Notes under the pieces: generated by a model
The model's input: the letters and a program-made list of their open reading frames with translations, nothing else
Told to the model about the DNA's origin: nothing
Database searches by the model: none
In this document: piece after piece, positions 1 through 5,404 of the stretch
How positions within the stretch are numbered: the stretch's first letter is position 1
How the letters are laid out: the number at the start of each line of letters is the position of its first letter
Assembly (NCBI GenBank): GCA_028694715.1
Contig: JAQVKJ010000114.1
Span: 1-5,404 of the forward strand
DNA: 5,404 nucleotides
Direction of reading: 5' to 3'
DNA from: Weeksellaceae bacterium
GTDB lineage: Bacteria > Bacteroidota > Bacteroidia > Flavobacteriales > Weeksellaceae
Translations under genes and position numbers: made by a program

Positions 1-1
1 C

Positions 2-295
2 GATGTTGTACTGGTTTCACTTTATGTGGACGAGAGAACGCTCTTGCCAGAGGATGAACAGGTGTATTCCGAAGTACTTGGTAGATCGCTGAGAACCGTT
101 GGAAATAAATGGACTGCATTCCAAATCGAAAACTATCAAACCAATTCACAACCTAATTACATCATAGTTGATGAATACATGAACAGCTACAATCAGAACA
201 TTGGTGCTTTGTTGGATGTGGATGAATACCTGAACTGGATGAAAACAGGAATTGATAATTACAACAAATCCAGAAATATAGCCAAAAACCCTTAA
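2..295 (+). CDS. DsbD-type thiol:disulfide interchange protein, C-terminal fragment (5' end outside window)
   Basis: The reading frame is open from the left edge, so this is the last 97 codons of a longer gene; the GTG at base 26 is internal and not a start. The fragment begins with a hydrophobic beta strand (DVVLVSLYVDERT), followed by TVGNKW, then NSQPNYIIVD, where the proline sits where the cis-proline of thioredoxin folds is expected. A closing helix (DVDEYLNWMKTGIDNY) leads to the TAA stop. This order resembles the periplasmic thioredoxin-like C-terminal domain of Bacteroidota DsbD/cytochrome c biogenesis proteins, which pass electrons from cytoplasmic thioredoxin through a membrane domain to periplasmic thiols. 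The CXXC active site and membrane segments would lie left of the window, so the redox role is inferred from the tail only. Another thioredoxin-like membrane protein is the main alternative. The gene converges with the ZIP gene, with one base between the stops. Confidence 0.72.
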   Translation, partial: DVVLVSLYVDERTLLPEDEQVYSEVLGRSLRTVGNKWTAFQIENYQTNSQPNYIIVDEYMNSYNQNIGALLDVDEYLNWMKTGIDNYNKSRNIAKNP

Positions 296-296
296 C

Positions 297-986
297 TTAG
301 GCTACAAGCAGATATGCAATTGCAAAGCCCAAAAGAACAGTAATCATTTTTTGGGCCTTAAATCTGTGGCTGTCTGTGCTTTCAAAAAGAATCACAGTTG
401 CAATGTGTATGAAAATCCCTGCCACAAAGGCCAGCATCATTAGATGAATTTCATCTGAAAAGTAGCCTCCGAAAACGGCTCCCAAAGGCCCGGCACTGAC
501 AAAGACCAACATGAGTCCCAATTTGGCATAAACCGATATTTTCATCTGCCTAACTGCCCCGAATAACACCATGGCTACCGGAATATTGTGTATGAAAATC
601 GCCCAAAGTAGATGATGAGAATCCTCGTGCATCAGTGGCGTGCCTTCAAAAAAAGAATGTAAAAACAAACCCCAGAATATACCAGCAGGCAGTGTGTTGT
701 TTTGTTTAAAATGAACATGACCGTGCTCTACTCCCTTGCTCACAGACTCGACAAGCATTTGAAAAAACAAACCGGCAAGTACAAACAGTCCAATCTGAGG
801 ATCACCGTTCCGGTAAACTTCAGGAAATATTTCAAGAACTGCGATTCCGAGAAAGAATGCTCCACTGAAAGAGAGTAAAAATTTGGTGAAAGAATCCTTT
901 CCAAAAAAAAGCCAACCCAGCAAACTGCCAACGATGACTGAAAAAATTAGGGTAGTTATTACAAACATGTTTGCAAAATTAATCAA
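297..986 (-). CDS. ZIP-family metal (zinc/iron) transporter
   Basis: This inner-membrane protein of up to 229 residues probably moves a divalent metal such as zinc into the cytoplasm. Eight hydrophobic segments are visible at about residues 7-28, 34-55, 64-82, 99-117, 126-146, 154-174, 181-201 and 212-229, matching the ZIP fold and its usual length. TM2 carries GAFFLGIAVLEIFPE, TM4 carries HSFFEG (H110, E114) and TM5 carries HNIPVA (H133, N134, P136). These correspond to the paired metal-site motifs of ZIP proteins. The TM3-TM4 loop has a short histidine cluster (EHGHVH, 87-92), typical of the metal-binding loop. In TM5 the usual glutamate or histidine after the proline is a valine (V137), so transport competence or metal choice may differ. 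The longest frame starts at TTG (986), just after an in-frame stop. An ATG at codon 7 (bases 968-966) gives 223 residues, keeps TM1 whole and is equally or more likely. No Shine-Dalgarno site is seen. Confidence 0.85.
   Translation of the reverse strand: MINFANMFVITTLIFSVIVGSLLGWLFFGKDSFTKFLLSFSGAFFLGIAVLEIFPEVYRNGDPQIGLFVLAGLFFQMLVESVSKGVEHGHVHFKQNNTLPAGIFWGLFLHSFFEGTPLMHEDSHHLLWAIFIHNIPVAMVLFGAVRQMKISVYAKLGLMLVFVSAGPLGAVFGGYFSDEIHLMMLAFVAGIFIHIATVILFESTDSHRFKAQKMITVLLGFAIAYLLVA
327..356. repeat. Inverted repeat (hairpin) at convergent gene ends
   Basis: GCCCAAAA (327-334) is a perfect inverted match to TTTTGGGC (349-356). One G-T and one A-T pair extend the stem to ten pairs, around a ten-base loop. 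It lies inside the last codons of the ZIP gene, about 30 bases past the stop of the DsbD-like gene. It could help end transcription from the left, but no T-run follows on the plus strand, so terminator function is only a possibility. Confidence 0.35.
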
Positions 987-999
987 CTAACTTATTAGA

Positions 1000-1033
1000 T
1001 TGTTGAACAGAACAAAAAAAATTCTTATTTTCG
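1000..1033 (+). promoter_or_regulatory. Candidate Bacteroidota-type promoter for the surface-protein operon
   Basis: A TTGTTG stretch (1000-1005) lies 20 bases before TATTTTCG (1026-1033). The latter matches the Bacteroidota -7 consensus TAnnTTTG except for one base, and the spacing fits the known -33/-7 arrangement. Transcription would begin near base 1040, leaving a leader of about 10 bases before the ATG at 1051. No purine-rich ribosome site precedes that ATG, which is normal for this phylum. This is a consensus match by eye only. Confidence 0.45.
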
Positions 1034-1050
1034 CTTAGAATTAACACACG

Positions 1051-4000
1051 ATGAGACCAAATTTACTGATTCTGTTTACTGTATTTTGTACAGCAGTAGT
1101 CATAGGCCGAGCACAATCCATTCAGGTAAATCCAGTAGGAGCACCTGAATCTTCTATGGATGCCGAAGAATTGACTATTGAAGTTCTCATCGAGGGAGGG
1201 GCATGTTCTGAAATTTCAAATTTTCAGTATAAAGATAATCCTATGGCCCAATATCCTTCTGCCAACCGGAGCTGGGGATATTTTGAAAAAGGAGACTCCG
1301 CTTTTCCTTTCGAAAATGGAATCGTATTGACATCCGGATACGCCAGAGATGCCGAAGGACCCAGTACCGGAATTGTATCACAAGGTAATTATGACTGGTT
1401 GGGTGATACTGAAGCAAATGTACTTGCATCAACATCTACCAACAATGCCACCGTTTTTGAGTTTGATTTTGTACCTTACGGAGACCATATTTCATTCAAT
1501 TATATTTTCGCCTCTGAAGAATATCCCGGTTTTTCATGTTCCAACTACAACGATGTATTTGGATTCATTATCAGCGGTCCCGGCATTGTGAATGACCCGG
1601 GTCTCAGCGGAAAAAACATTGCACTCTTGCCGAGTGGTGAATGGGTAACAATAAATAATGTCAATGACCAATATTGTGGTGACGATACCTACTATGTTCC
1701 AGGGAATTTTCCTTACATTGAATATGGTGGTAGAACAACTGTCCTTACGGCTGAATCAGATGTAATTCCTGGCGAGACCTACCACATCAGGATGTTGATT
1801 GCTGATGCATTGGACACTTCTTATGATTCTGCGGTATTTCTTGAGGCTGGATCCTTTAATTTAGGCTCTACGCTGAGCGACATCGAAGGTACCAGTCTTG
1901 GAGATGACAAAACCGTTTGTGGAGCAGAAGAATTTACAATTGTCGTACAAGTAGAAGCGCCAAGTGCTTCTTATCAATGGTACAAAGACGGTGTTCTTAT
2001 ACCGGGTGCCACCGCACAAAGCTATACTGCCACAGAAGACGGTTATTATTCGGTGGTGGTCGTCAGCAATGAATGCCAAACAGAAGTTGGGGTGAATTTG
2101 GAATTTGTGGATCAACCAGAAACAACGCCCTACGAAGTTTTGCTTTGTACACCAGATGGAACCCACACATTTGATTTGACTGATTATGAGCCTTTTATAT
2201 CAACAACTGCCGGAGTCAGTTATAGTTATTTCAATACGATGTTCGGTGCAATCAATAATGCACCAGGTGATTTGATTCTCAATTACCAAGATTATACCAC
2301 TGGACCGGGAACAACCACCGTGTATGTAAGAGTACAAACCGCAGAAGTTTGTTTTGAAGTCGAAGAACTGAAACTTACTGTGGGCTTTGAGCCTGATACC
2401 GTACCGATTAATTATGAATTATGTGATGACAACGGAGATGGTTTTATGACTTTTGATTTGACGACCCAAGGGCCTCTCATGGTAATTTCTGACCCCAACG
2501 GACTGGCGTATGAATATTATTTAGATGCAGCAACTACCCAACTGATACCTGAGCCTGAAAACTTTGTCAACACTTCAAGCCCGCAACTGATTTATGTGAA
2601 AATATTCAACCCAACAGCACCCGAAGGAAACTGTTTGACAGTTGAAACGCTCACCCTTATTGTTAATGAGTTCCCCGAAATTCAGCCCGACTCCTTCACA
2701 ATTTGTGATGATTTGAATGATTCTTCAGAATTCATCGACCTGACTCAGAACAATATTGTGGTGACCCCCGACATAGATGTCTCGCTCCATTATTACGAAG
2801 TCATCGGAGGACCGGAAATTACCAATCCTACAAATTACGAAGTGACCGGCTCCCCCACTGTCATACATGTACTGGTGAGAAATTCCGATGCAAGTTGCGA
2901 AGAATACCAAACCATTACCATCAATTTCAATCCGGCAGCAGAAGTTCAAAATGCAGCATTGACCCATTGCAGTTTTGATGATTTCGCTGAATTTGATTTA
3001 ATGGAGGCTGTCAACCAGATAGTAGCAGATCCCACAGGTATGGACATTGGTTTTTATCTAACTTTTGAAGACGCACGAAACGGCAATCCTGCCGACGCAC
3101 TGCCGTTGAATTACACCAATACATCAAACCCACAAACCGTTTACGCAAGAGTTGTCAACGAAGAAGGCTGTTTCAACATAGCTGAAGTTTTGCTGACCGC
3201 TACCAATGGCCCCGAACACTTGCCTTATACAGAAGCCGTCTGCGATGACAACGGTGATGGAGTGTTTGTCTTTGACTTGACTGCACTCGCACCCAATCTA
3301 CTGACCGGAAGCCCCGCCAATGTTGAATACGGCTATTTTTTAGATGAAGATTTGACAAATGAAATCACCAATCCAGCTACTTTCGAAAATACAAGCAATC
3401 CACAGATTATCTATGTCAGACTGGTTAACAATACCGACCCCAATCTTTGTATCTCCATCGGTGAACTGACACTGGAGGTGAATGAGTTCCCGTTGATTCA
3501 ACCCTATGAAATCACACTTTGCGACAATCTAAACGACGGAACCGAAATCATTGATTTGACTCAAAACGAAATCGTGGCCACACCCGGTATTCAGGTTACA
3601 CTCCATTATTATGAAACCATCGGTGGACCAGAAATTACGGATCCAGAAAATTATCAGGTCACTTCCTCCCCCACCGTGATTCATGTGTTGGTCAGAAATT
3701 CTGATGCAACTTGTGAAGACTATCAGACCATTACCATAAACTTTAATCTCTCACCAGAGGTCACCGAAGAAATTATTGCACTTGAAAATTGTAGCCTGAC
3801 AGAATATACCTCCTTCTATCTTCCCGACGCCAATCAATTTTTGGTGGACAGCCCAGCAGGCCTGGATTTCACCTATCACCTGACTTTCGATGATGCCTTT
3901 GACGGACTAAACAATCTTCCGGCGAATTACCAGAATATCAGCCCAAATCAAATTATTTTCGCAAGAGTGTTGAATTCAGATGGATGTTTTGACATCGGCA

Positions 4001-5016
4001 GAATTCAACTGATAGCCGTGACCACTCACGAGGAGCTTCCTGTCATTGAAATCTGCGATGACCCCTATCAACCAAATGACGGCAAAGCTGTGTTTGACCT
4101 GACACAGTACCATGACGATATTGAAAATATACTTGACGGCTCAGAATATATAGTAAAATATTTCACTCAATTGGACGATGCTTTGGTCGGTATCAACCCC
4201 ATCAGCAATCCATCTCAGTTTGTGAATCAAACCAACCCGCAAATCATTTATGCACAAGCGACTTCAGTAACAGGGGGTTGCAAAGGAATCGTTGAATTTG
4301 AACTCAAAGTACTACCGGTTCCCGAATTCGAGTTGCCGGAAGAAATCAAATTCTGCAAAAATGACATTGAAAAGATTTTTGAATTTGATGAAGCCTTTGA
4401 CAGTTATACCTGGTACGACCCCAGTGGCAATGTGGCCGGTTACGGACCGGTGATTGATTTCACCACTGAAGGAATTTATACGCTTGAAGTAACTTTGGAC
4501 GAATTAGAATGCCCGGCCAGAAGAGAGATAGATGTGATTTATGACATCCCACCCGTCATTACTGAAATCAAAGTAGATGGTCAAACAGTGACCGTACTCG
4601 TGGCCGGCGGATTTGGCCCATACAAATACAGCATAGACAACGGATTGACTTGGCAAGATTTCAATGTCTTTTATGACATGGAGGGCGGGATTTATGAAGT
4701 CATCGTAATGAGTAAATACGGCTGTTTCTCAGAGGCCAAAATGTTTGGCGTATTGGGAATCCCGAACTTCATCTCACCCAACGGTGACGGTATAAATGAT
4801 GTATGGTTCGTGAGAGGTCTTGAAGCATATCCAAACACTAAAATCCAAATATTTGACCGTTACGGTAAAATGTTCGTTGACAGAAAACTCGAAACAGGAG
4901 TGGTCTGGGACGGAAAATACATGGGACATGTGGTTCCTTCCGGTGACTATTGGTACATCATTACATTGGAAGATGGTAGAAAGATCAGTGGTCATATCTC
5001 GGTTAGAAATCAGTAA
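1051..5016 (+). CDS. Choice-of-anchor L / multi-module surface protein with T9SS type B sorting domain
   Basis: This 1321-residue protein is predicted to be exported by Sec and then carried across the outer membrane by the type IX system. A signal peptide spans about residues 1-21 (hydrophobic core LLILFTVFCTAVVIG, likely cleavage after GRA). A choice-of-anchor L domain covers about 33-270, with hallmark stretches FEFDFVP, FASEEYPG, NDVFGFIISGPG and GKNIALLP. An Ig-like domain follows at about 285-353 (C290, C342, YQWYKDG). Eight ~90-residue modules run from 362 to 1088, then an Ig/PKD-like domain (about 1091-1165) and a SprB-like repeat (about 1168-1232: GGFGPYKYSIDNG, YEVIVMSKYGC). The C-terminus (1236-1321) is a type B (CHU_C, gliding-motility-associated) sorting domain. 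Such proteins usually act as adhesins or other surface or secreted factors; the specific ligand is unknown and no catalytic domain is recognisable. The start is the first ATG, directly before the signal peptide. A similar gene follows after 9 bases, which suggests co-transcription. Confidence 0.92.
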   Translation: MRPNLLILFTVFCTAVVIGRAQSIQVNPVGAPESSMDAEELTIEVLIEGGACSEISNFQYKDNPMAQYPSANRSWGYFEKGDSAFPFENGIVLTSGYARDAEGPSTGIVSQGNYDWLGDTEANVLASTSTNNATVFEFDFVPYGDHISFNYIFASEEYPGFSCSNYNDVFGFIISGPGIVNDPGLSGKNIALLPSGEWVTINNVNDQYCGDDTYYVPGNFPYIEYGGRTTVLTAESDVIPGETYHIRMLIADALDTSYDSAVFLEAGSFNLGSTLSDIEGTSLGDDKTVCGAEEFTIVVQVEAPSASYQWYKDGVLIPGATAQSYTATEDGYYSVVVVSNECQTEVGVNLEFVDQPETTPYEVLLCTPDGTHTFDLTDYEPFISTTAGVSYSYFNTMFGAINNAPGDLILNYQDYTTGPGTTTVYVRVQTAEVCFEVEELKLTVGFEPDTVPINYELCDDNGDGFMTFDLTTQGPLMVISDPNGLAYEYYLDAATTQLIPEPENFVNTSSPQLIYVKIFNPTAPEGNCLTVETLTLIVNEFPEIQPDSFTICDDLNDSSEFIDLTQNNIVVTPDIDVSLHYYEVIGGPEITNPTNYEVTGSPTVIHVLVRNSDASCEEYQTITINFNPAAEVQNAALTHCSFDDFAEFDLMEAVNQIVADPTGMDIGFYLTFEDARNGNPADALPLNYTNTSNPQTVYARVVNEEGCFNIAEVLLTATNGPEHLPYTEAVCDDNGDGVFVFDLTALAPNLLTGSPANVEYGYFLDEDLTNEITNPATFENTSNPQIIYVRLVNNTDPNLCISIGELTLEVNEFPLIQPYEITLCDNLNDGTEIIDLTQNEIVATPGIQVTLHYYETIGGPEITDPENYQVTSSPTVIHVLVRNSDATCEDYQTITINFNLSPEVTEEIIALENCSLTEYTSFYLPDANQFLVDSPAGLDFTYHLTFDDAFDGLNNLPANYQNISPNQIIFARVLNSDGCFDIGRIQLIAVTTHEELPVIEICDDPYQPNDGKAVFDLTQYHDDIENILDGSEYIVKYFTQLDDALVGINPISNPSQFVNQTNPQIIYAQATSVTGGCKGIVEFELKVLPVPEFELPEEIKFCKNDIEKIFEFDEAFDSYTWYDPSGNVAGYGPVIDFTTEGIYTLEVTLDELECPARREIDVIYDIPPVITEIKVDGQTVTVLVAGGFGPYKYSIDNGLTWQDFNVFYDMEGGIYEVIVMSKYGCFSEAKMFGVLGIPNFISPNGDGINDVWFVRGLEAYPNTKIQIFDRYGKMFVDRKLETGVVWDGKYMGHVVPSGDYWYIITLEDGRKISGHISVRNQ
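1147..1860 (+). other. Choice-of-anchor L domain (residues ~33-270)
   Basis: This N-terminal beta-rich domain is recognised by ATVFEFDFVP, then NYIFASEEYPGFSC, YNDVFGFIISGPG and the late segment YHIRMLIADALDTSYDSAVF. The domain is named for occurring with many different C-terminal anchoring or sorting signals; here the signal is T9SS type B. It holds three cysteines (C52, C163, C209), so at least one should remain unpaired within the domain. Its biochemical role is unknown. The domain limits are approximate. Confidence 0.8.
2134..2409 (+). repeat. Module R1 (C-type) of the surface-protein array
   Basis: Residues 362-453 form the first of eight related modules. The module opens with LLCTPDG then TFDLT, has a central segment with LNYQDY, and closes with VYVRVQTAEVCF. 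Its central and final parts most resemble modules R4 and R7, with LNY or ANY before the (V/I)(Y/F)(V/A)RV strand. It has one cysteine near each end (C366, C434). It appears to be an incomplete copy of the three-module unit that follows. Confidence 0.65.
2410..3228 (+). repeat. Three-module super-repeat, copy 1 (modules R2-R3-R4, A-B-C)
   Basis: Residues 454-726 hold three ~90-residue modules. R2 (A-type) opens with CDDNGDG and FDLT and ends with NEFPEIQP. R3 (B-type) opens with CDDLND and IDLTQ, carries IGGPEITNP and SPTVIHVLVRNSDA, and ends with YQTITINFN. R4 (C-type) opens with HCSFDDF, carries LTFEDA and NYTNTSNPQ, and ends with GCFNIAEV. Each module meets the same-type module of copy 2 at an offset of 272-274 residues (C458/C731, C552/C824, C640/C914), so the duplicated unit is about 819 bases. 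Confidence 0.88.
3229..4041 (+). repeat. Three-module super-repeat, copy 2 (modules R5-R6-R7, A-B-C)
   Basis: Residues 727-997 repeat the order of copy 1. R5 has CDDNGDG, FDLT and a NEFPLIQP end. R6 has CDNLNDG, IDLTQ, IGGPEITDP, SPTVIHVLVRNSDA and YQTITINFN. R7 has NCSLTEY, LTFDDA, NYQNISPNQ and GCFDIGRI. The B-type modules are the best conserved pair (R3/R6); the C-type pair is the most diverged. Synonymous changes are frequent, so the duplication is not recent. Confidence 0.88.
4042..4314 (+). repeat. Module R8 (A-type) of the surface-protein array
   Basis: Residues 998-1088 are the last module. It opens with ICDDPYQPNDGKAVFDLTQ, which has a longer loop than R2 and R5. It then has FVNQTNPQIIYAQA, close to the A-type FENTSNPQIIYVRL of R5, and ends with GCKGIVEFELKV. 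The cysteines are C1002 and C1077. It stands where a third super-repeat would begin, but the Ig/PKD-like domain follows instead of a B module. Confidence 0.7.
4756..5013 (+). other. T9SS type B C-terminal sorting domain (residues 1236-1321)
   Basis: The segment has the type B order: GIPNFISPNGDGINDVW, then IQIFDRYGKMF, then VVWDGKYMG, then VPSGDYWYIITLEDGR, and a short final strand (ISGHISVRNQ). In Bacteroidota this domain directs proteins through the PorT/Spr-type outer-membrane translocon and can be removed on secretion or attachment. It contains no cysteine, unlike every domain before it, and carries a cluster of lysines and arginines. Confidence 0.92.
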
Positions 5017-5025
5017 AAGTAAATT

Positions 5026-5404
5026 ATGTGTAAAAACCTCTATTATTCGCTCCTTTCTCTCTTATTGTACACAATTTCATTCGGACAGGAAGTAACCCTT
5101 TATGAACAATTTTTAGGTAAATATGATTTTACAATGATTGGGAACACCCATAACATCGTACCCAATGGCAGCGGTGGCCCCTGCAACATACTTACCACTT
5201 CGAGTGCTTCCCTTAACTTAAATCCGGATCAGGAAATCGCAGCTGCATATTTATACTGGGCAGGTTCAGGTTCCGTTGCTCAGTTTGACTATGACATCAG
5301 ACTTAATGGAGTCAATATTTCTCCTGAACGCACATTTACGACTGATATCGCAGGCCGACCTGTATCAGGTGGTTTTACCGATATTACCGCACAGGTTATC
5401 GCAA
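5026..5404 (+). CDS. Secreted surface protein, N-terminal fragment (3' end outside window)
   Basis: ATG at 5026 opens a frame that runs to the right edge (126 codons, no stop). Residues 1-20 are a signal peptide with core YYSLLSLLLYTISFG and likely cleavage before QEV. The mature start reads VTLYEQFLGKYDFTMIGNT, followed by CNILTTSSASLNLN, then IAAAYLYWAGSG, and DIRLNGVNISPERTF. This beta-rich beginning resembles, from memory, the N-terminus of long Bacteroidota surface proteins that often end in a type B T9SS sorting domain; that C-terminus cannot be seen here. The start lies 9 bases after the previous stop, with no terminator-like hairpin between, so the two genes are probably co-transcribed. 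The specific role is unknown. The ATG was chosen because it directly precedes the signal peptide. Confidence 0.82.
   Translation, partial: MCKNLYYSLLSLLLYTISFGQEVTLYEQFLGKYDFTMIGNTHNIVPNGSGGPCNILTTSSASLNLNPDQEIAAAYLYWAGSGSVAQFDYDIRLNGVNISPERTFTTDIAGRPVSGGFTDITAQVIA

Noticed and set aside
315..324. Perfect 10-base palindrome TGCAATTGCA as an operator
   Set aside because: It lies in the coding end of the ZIP gene, is short and AT-rich, and has no second copy nearby; chance is a sufficient explanation.
974..981. TAATTTTG on the minus strand as a firm promoter for the ZIP gene
   Set aside because: It fits TAnnTTTG, but no TTG occurs at the expected spacing upstream (the nearest candidate is about 31 bases away), so it is not listed as a feature.
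740..2967. Several minus- and plus-strand open frames of 63-101 codons inside the ZIP gene and the large surface-protein gene
   Set aside because: All are shadows in alternative frames of well-supported genes and show no signal peptide, domain or start context of their own.
2410..4041. Recent recombination or phase variation by the tandem 819-base repeats
   Set aside because: The copies differ at many synonymous sites, with few long identical stretches, so they are poor substrates for homologous recombination.
2..5016. A functional link between the DsbD-like gene and the cysteine-paired surface protein
   Set aside because: The genes are on separate transcripts with an opposite-strand gene between them, and DsbD-type proteins serve many substrates. 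Proximity alone does not support a dedicated folding pair.
4820..5095. A 91-codon plus-strand open frame overlapping the end of the large gene and the start of the next
   Set aside because: It is out of frame with two strongly supported genes, has no recognisable domain, and its composition is what a shifted reading of the sorting domain would give.

Overview
The window looks like part of a Bacteroidota chromosome, most likely a marine or aquatic member of class Flavobacteriia. The main reasons are a type IX secretion system (T9SS) type B C-terminal sorting domain on a 1321-residue secreted protein, a choice-of-anchor L domain at its N-terminus, the absence of Shine-Dalgarno sites, and a plausible Bacteroidota-type promoter. 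Base composition is moderate to low GC. No RNA gene, mobile element, CRISPR array or origin was seen.

Layout, left to right. (1) Bases 2-295, plus strand: the last 97 codons of a gene cut by the left edge. It reads as the periplasmic thioredoxin-like C-terminal domain of a DsbD-type thiol:disulfide interchange protein. (2) Bases 297-986, minus strand: a ZIP-family metal transporter with eight predicted membrane segments. Its stop codon is one base from the stop of the upstream gene, so the two converge. Its TM5 metal-site motif is unusual. (3) Bases 987-1050: a short divergent intergenic region with a candidate promoter for the rightward genes. (4) Bases 1051-5016, plus strand: a very large secreted, probably cell-surface, modular protein. 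Its order is signal peptide, choice-of-anchor L domain, Ig-like domain, eight ~90-residue modules, an Ig/PKD-like domain, a SprB-like repeat and a type B T9SS sorting domain. (5) Bases 5026-5404, plus strand: the first 126 codons of a second secreted protein, starting 9 bases after the previous stop and cut by the right edge.

The two rightward genes at 1051 and 5026 probably form one operon of exported surface proteins. The DsbD-like and ZIP genes look like ordinary neighbours, and a functional link to the surface proteins is not shown.

The most interesting feature is the internal organisation of the 1321-residue protein. Its eight modules are not a simple tandem array. They follow a C-ABC-ABC-A order with a ~273-residue higher-order period. 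Each module has one pair of cysteines, lysine is almost absent from the modules, and acidic DNGDG loops recur only in A-type modules. I did not find convincing evidence of a wholly new multi-gene system.
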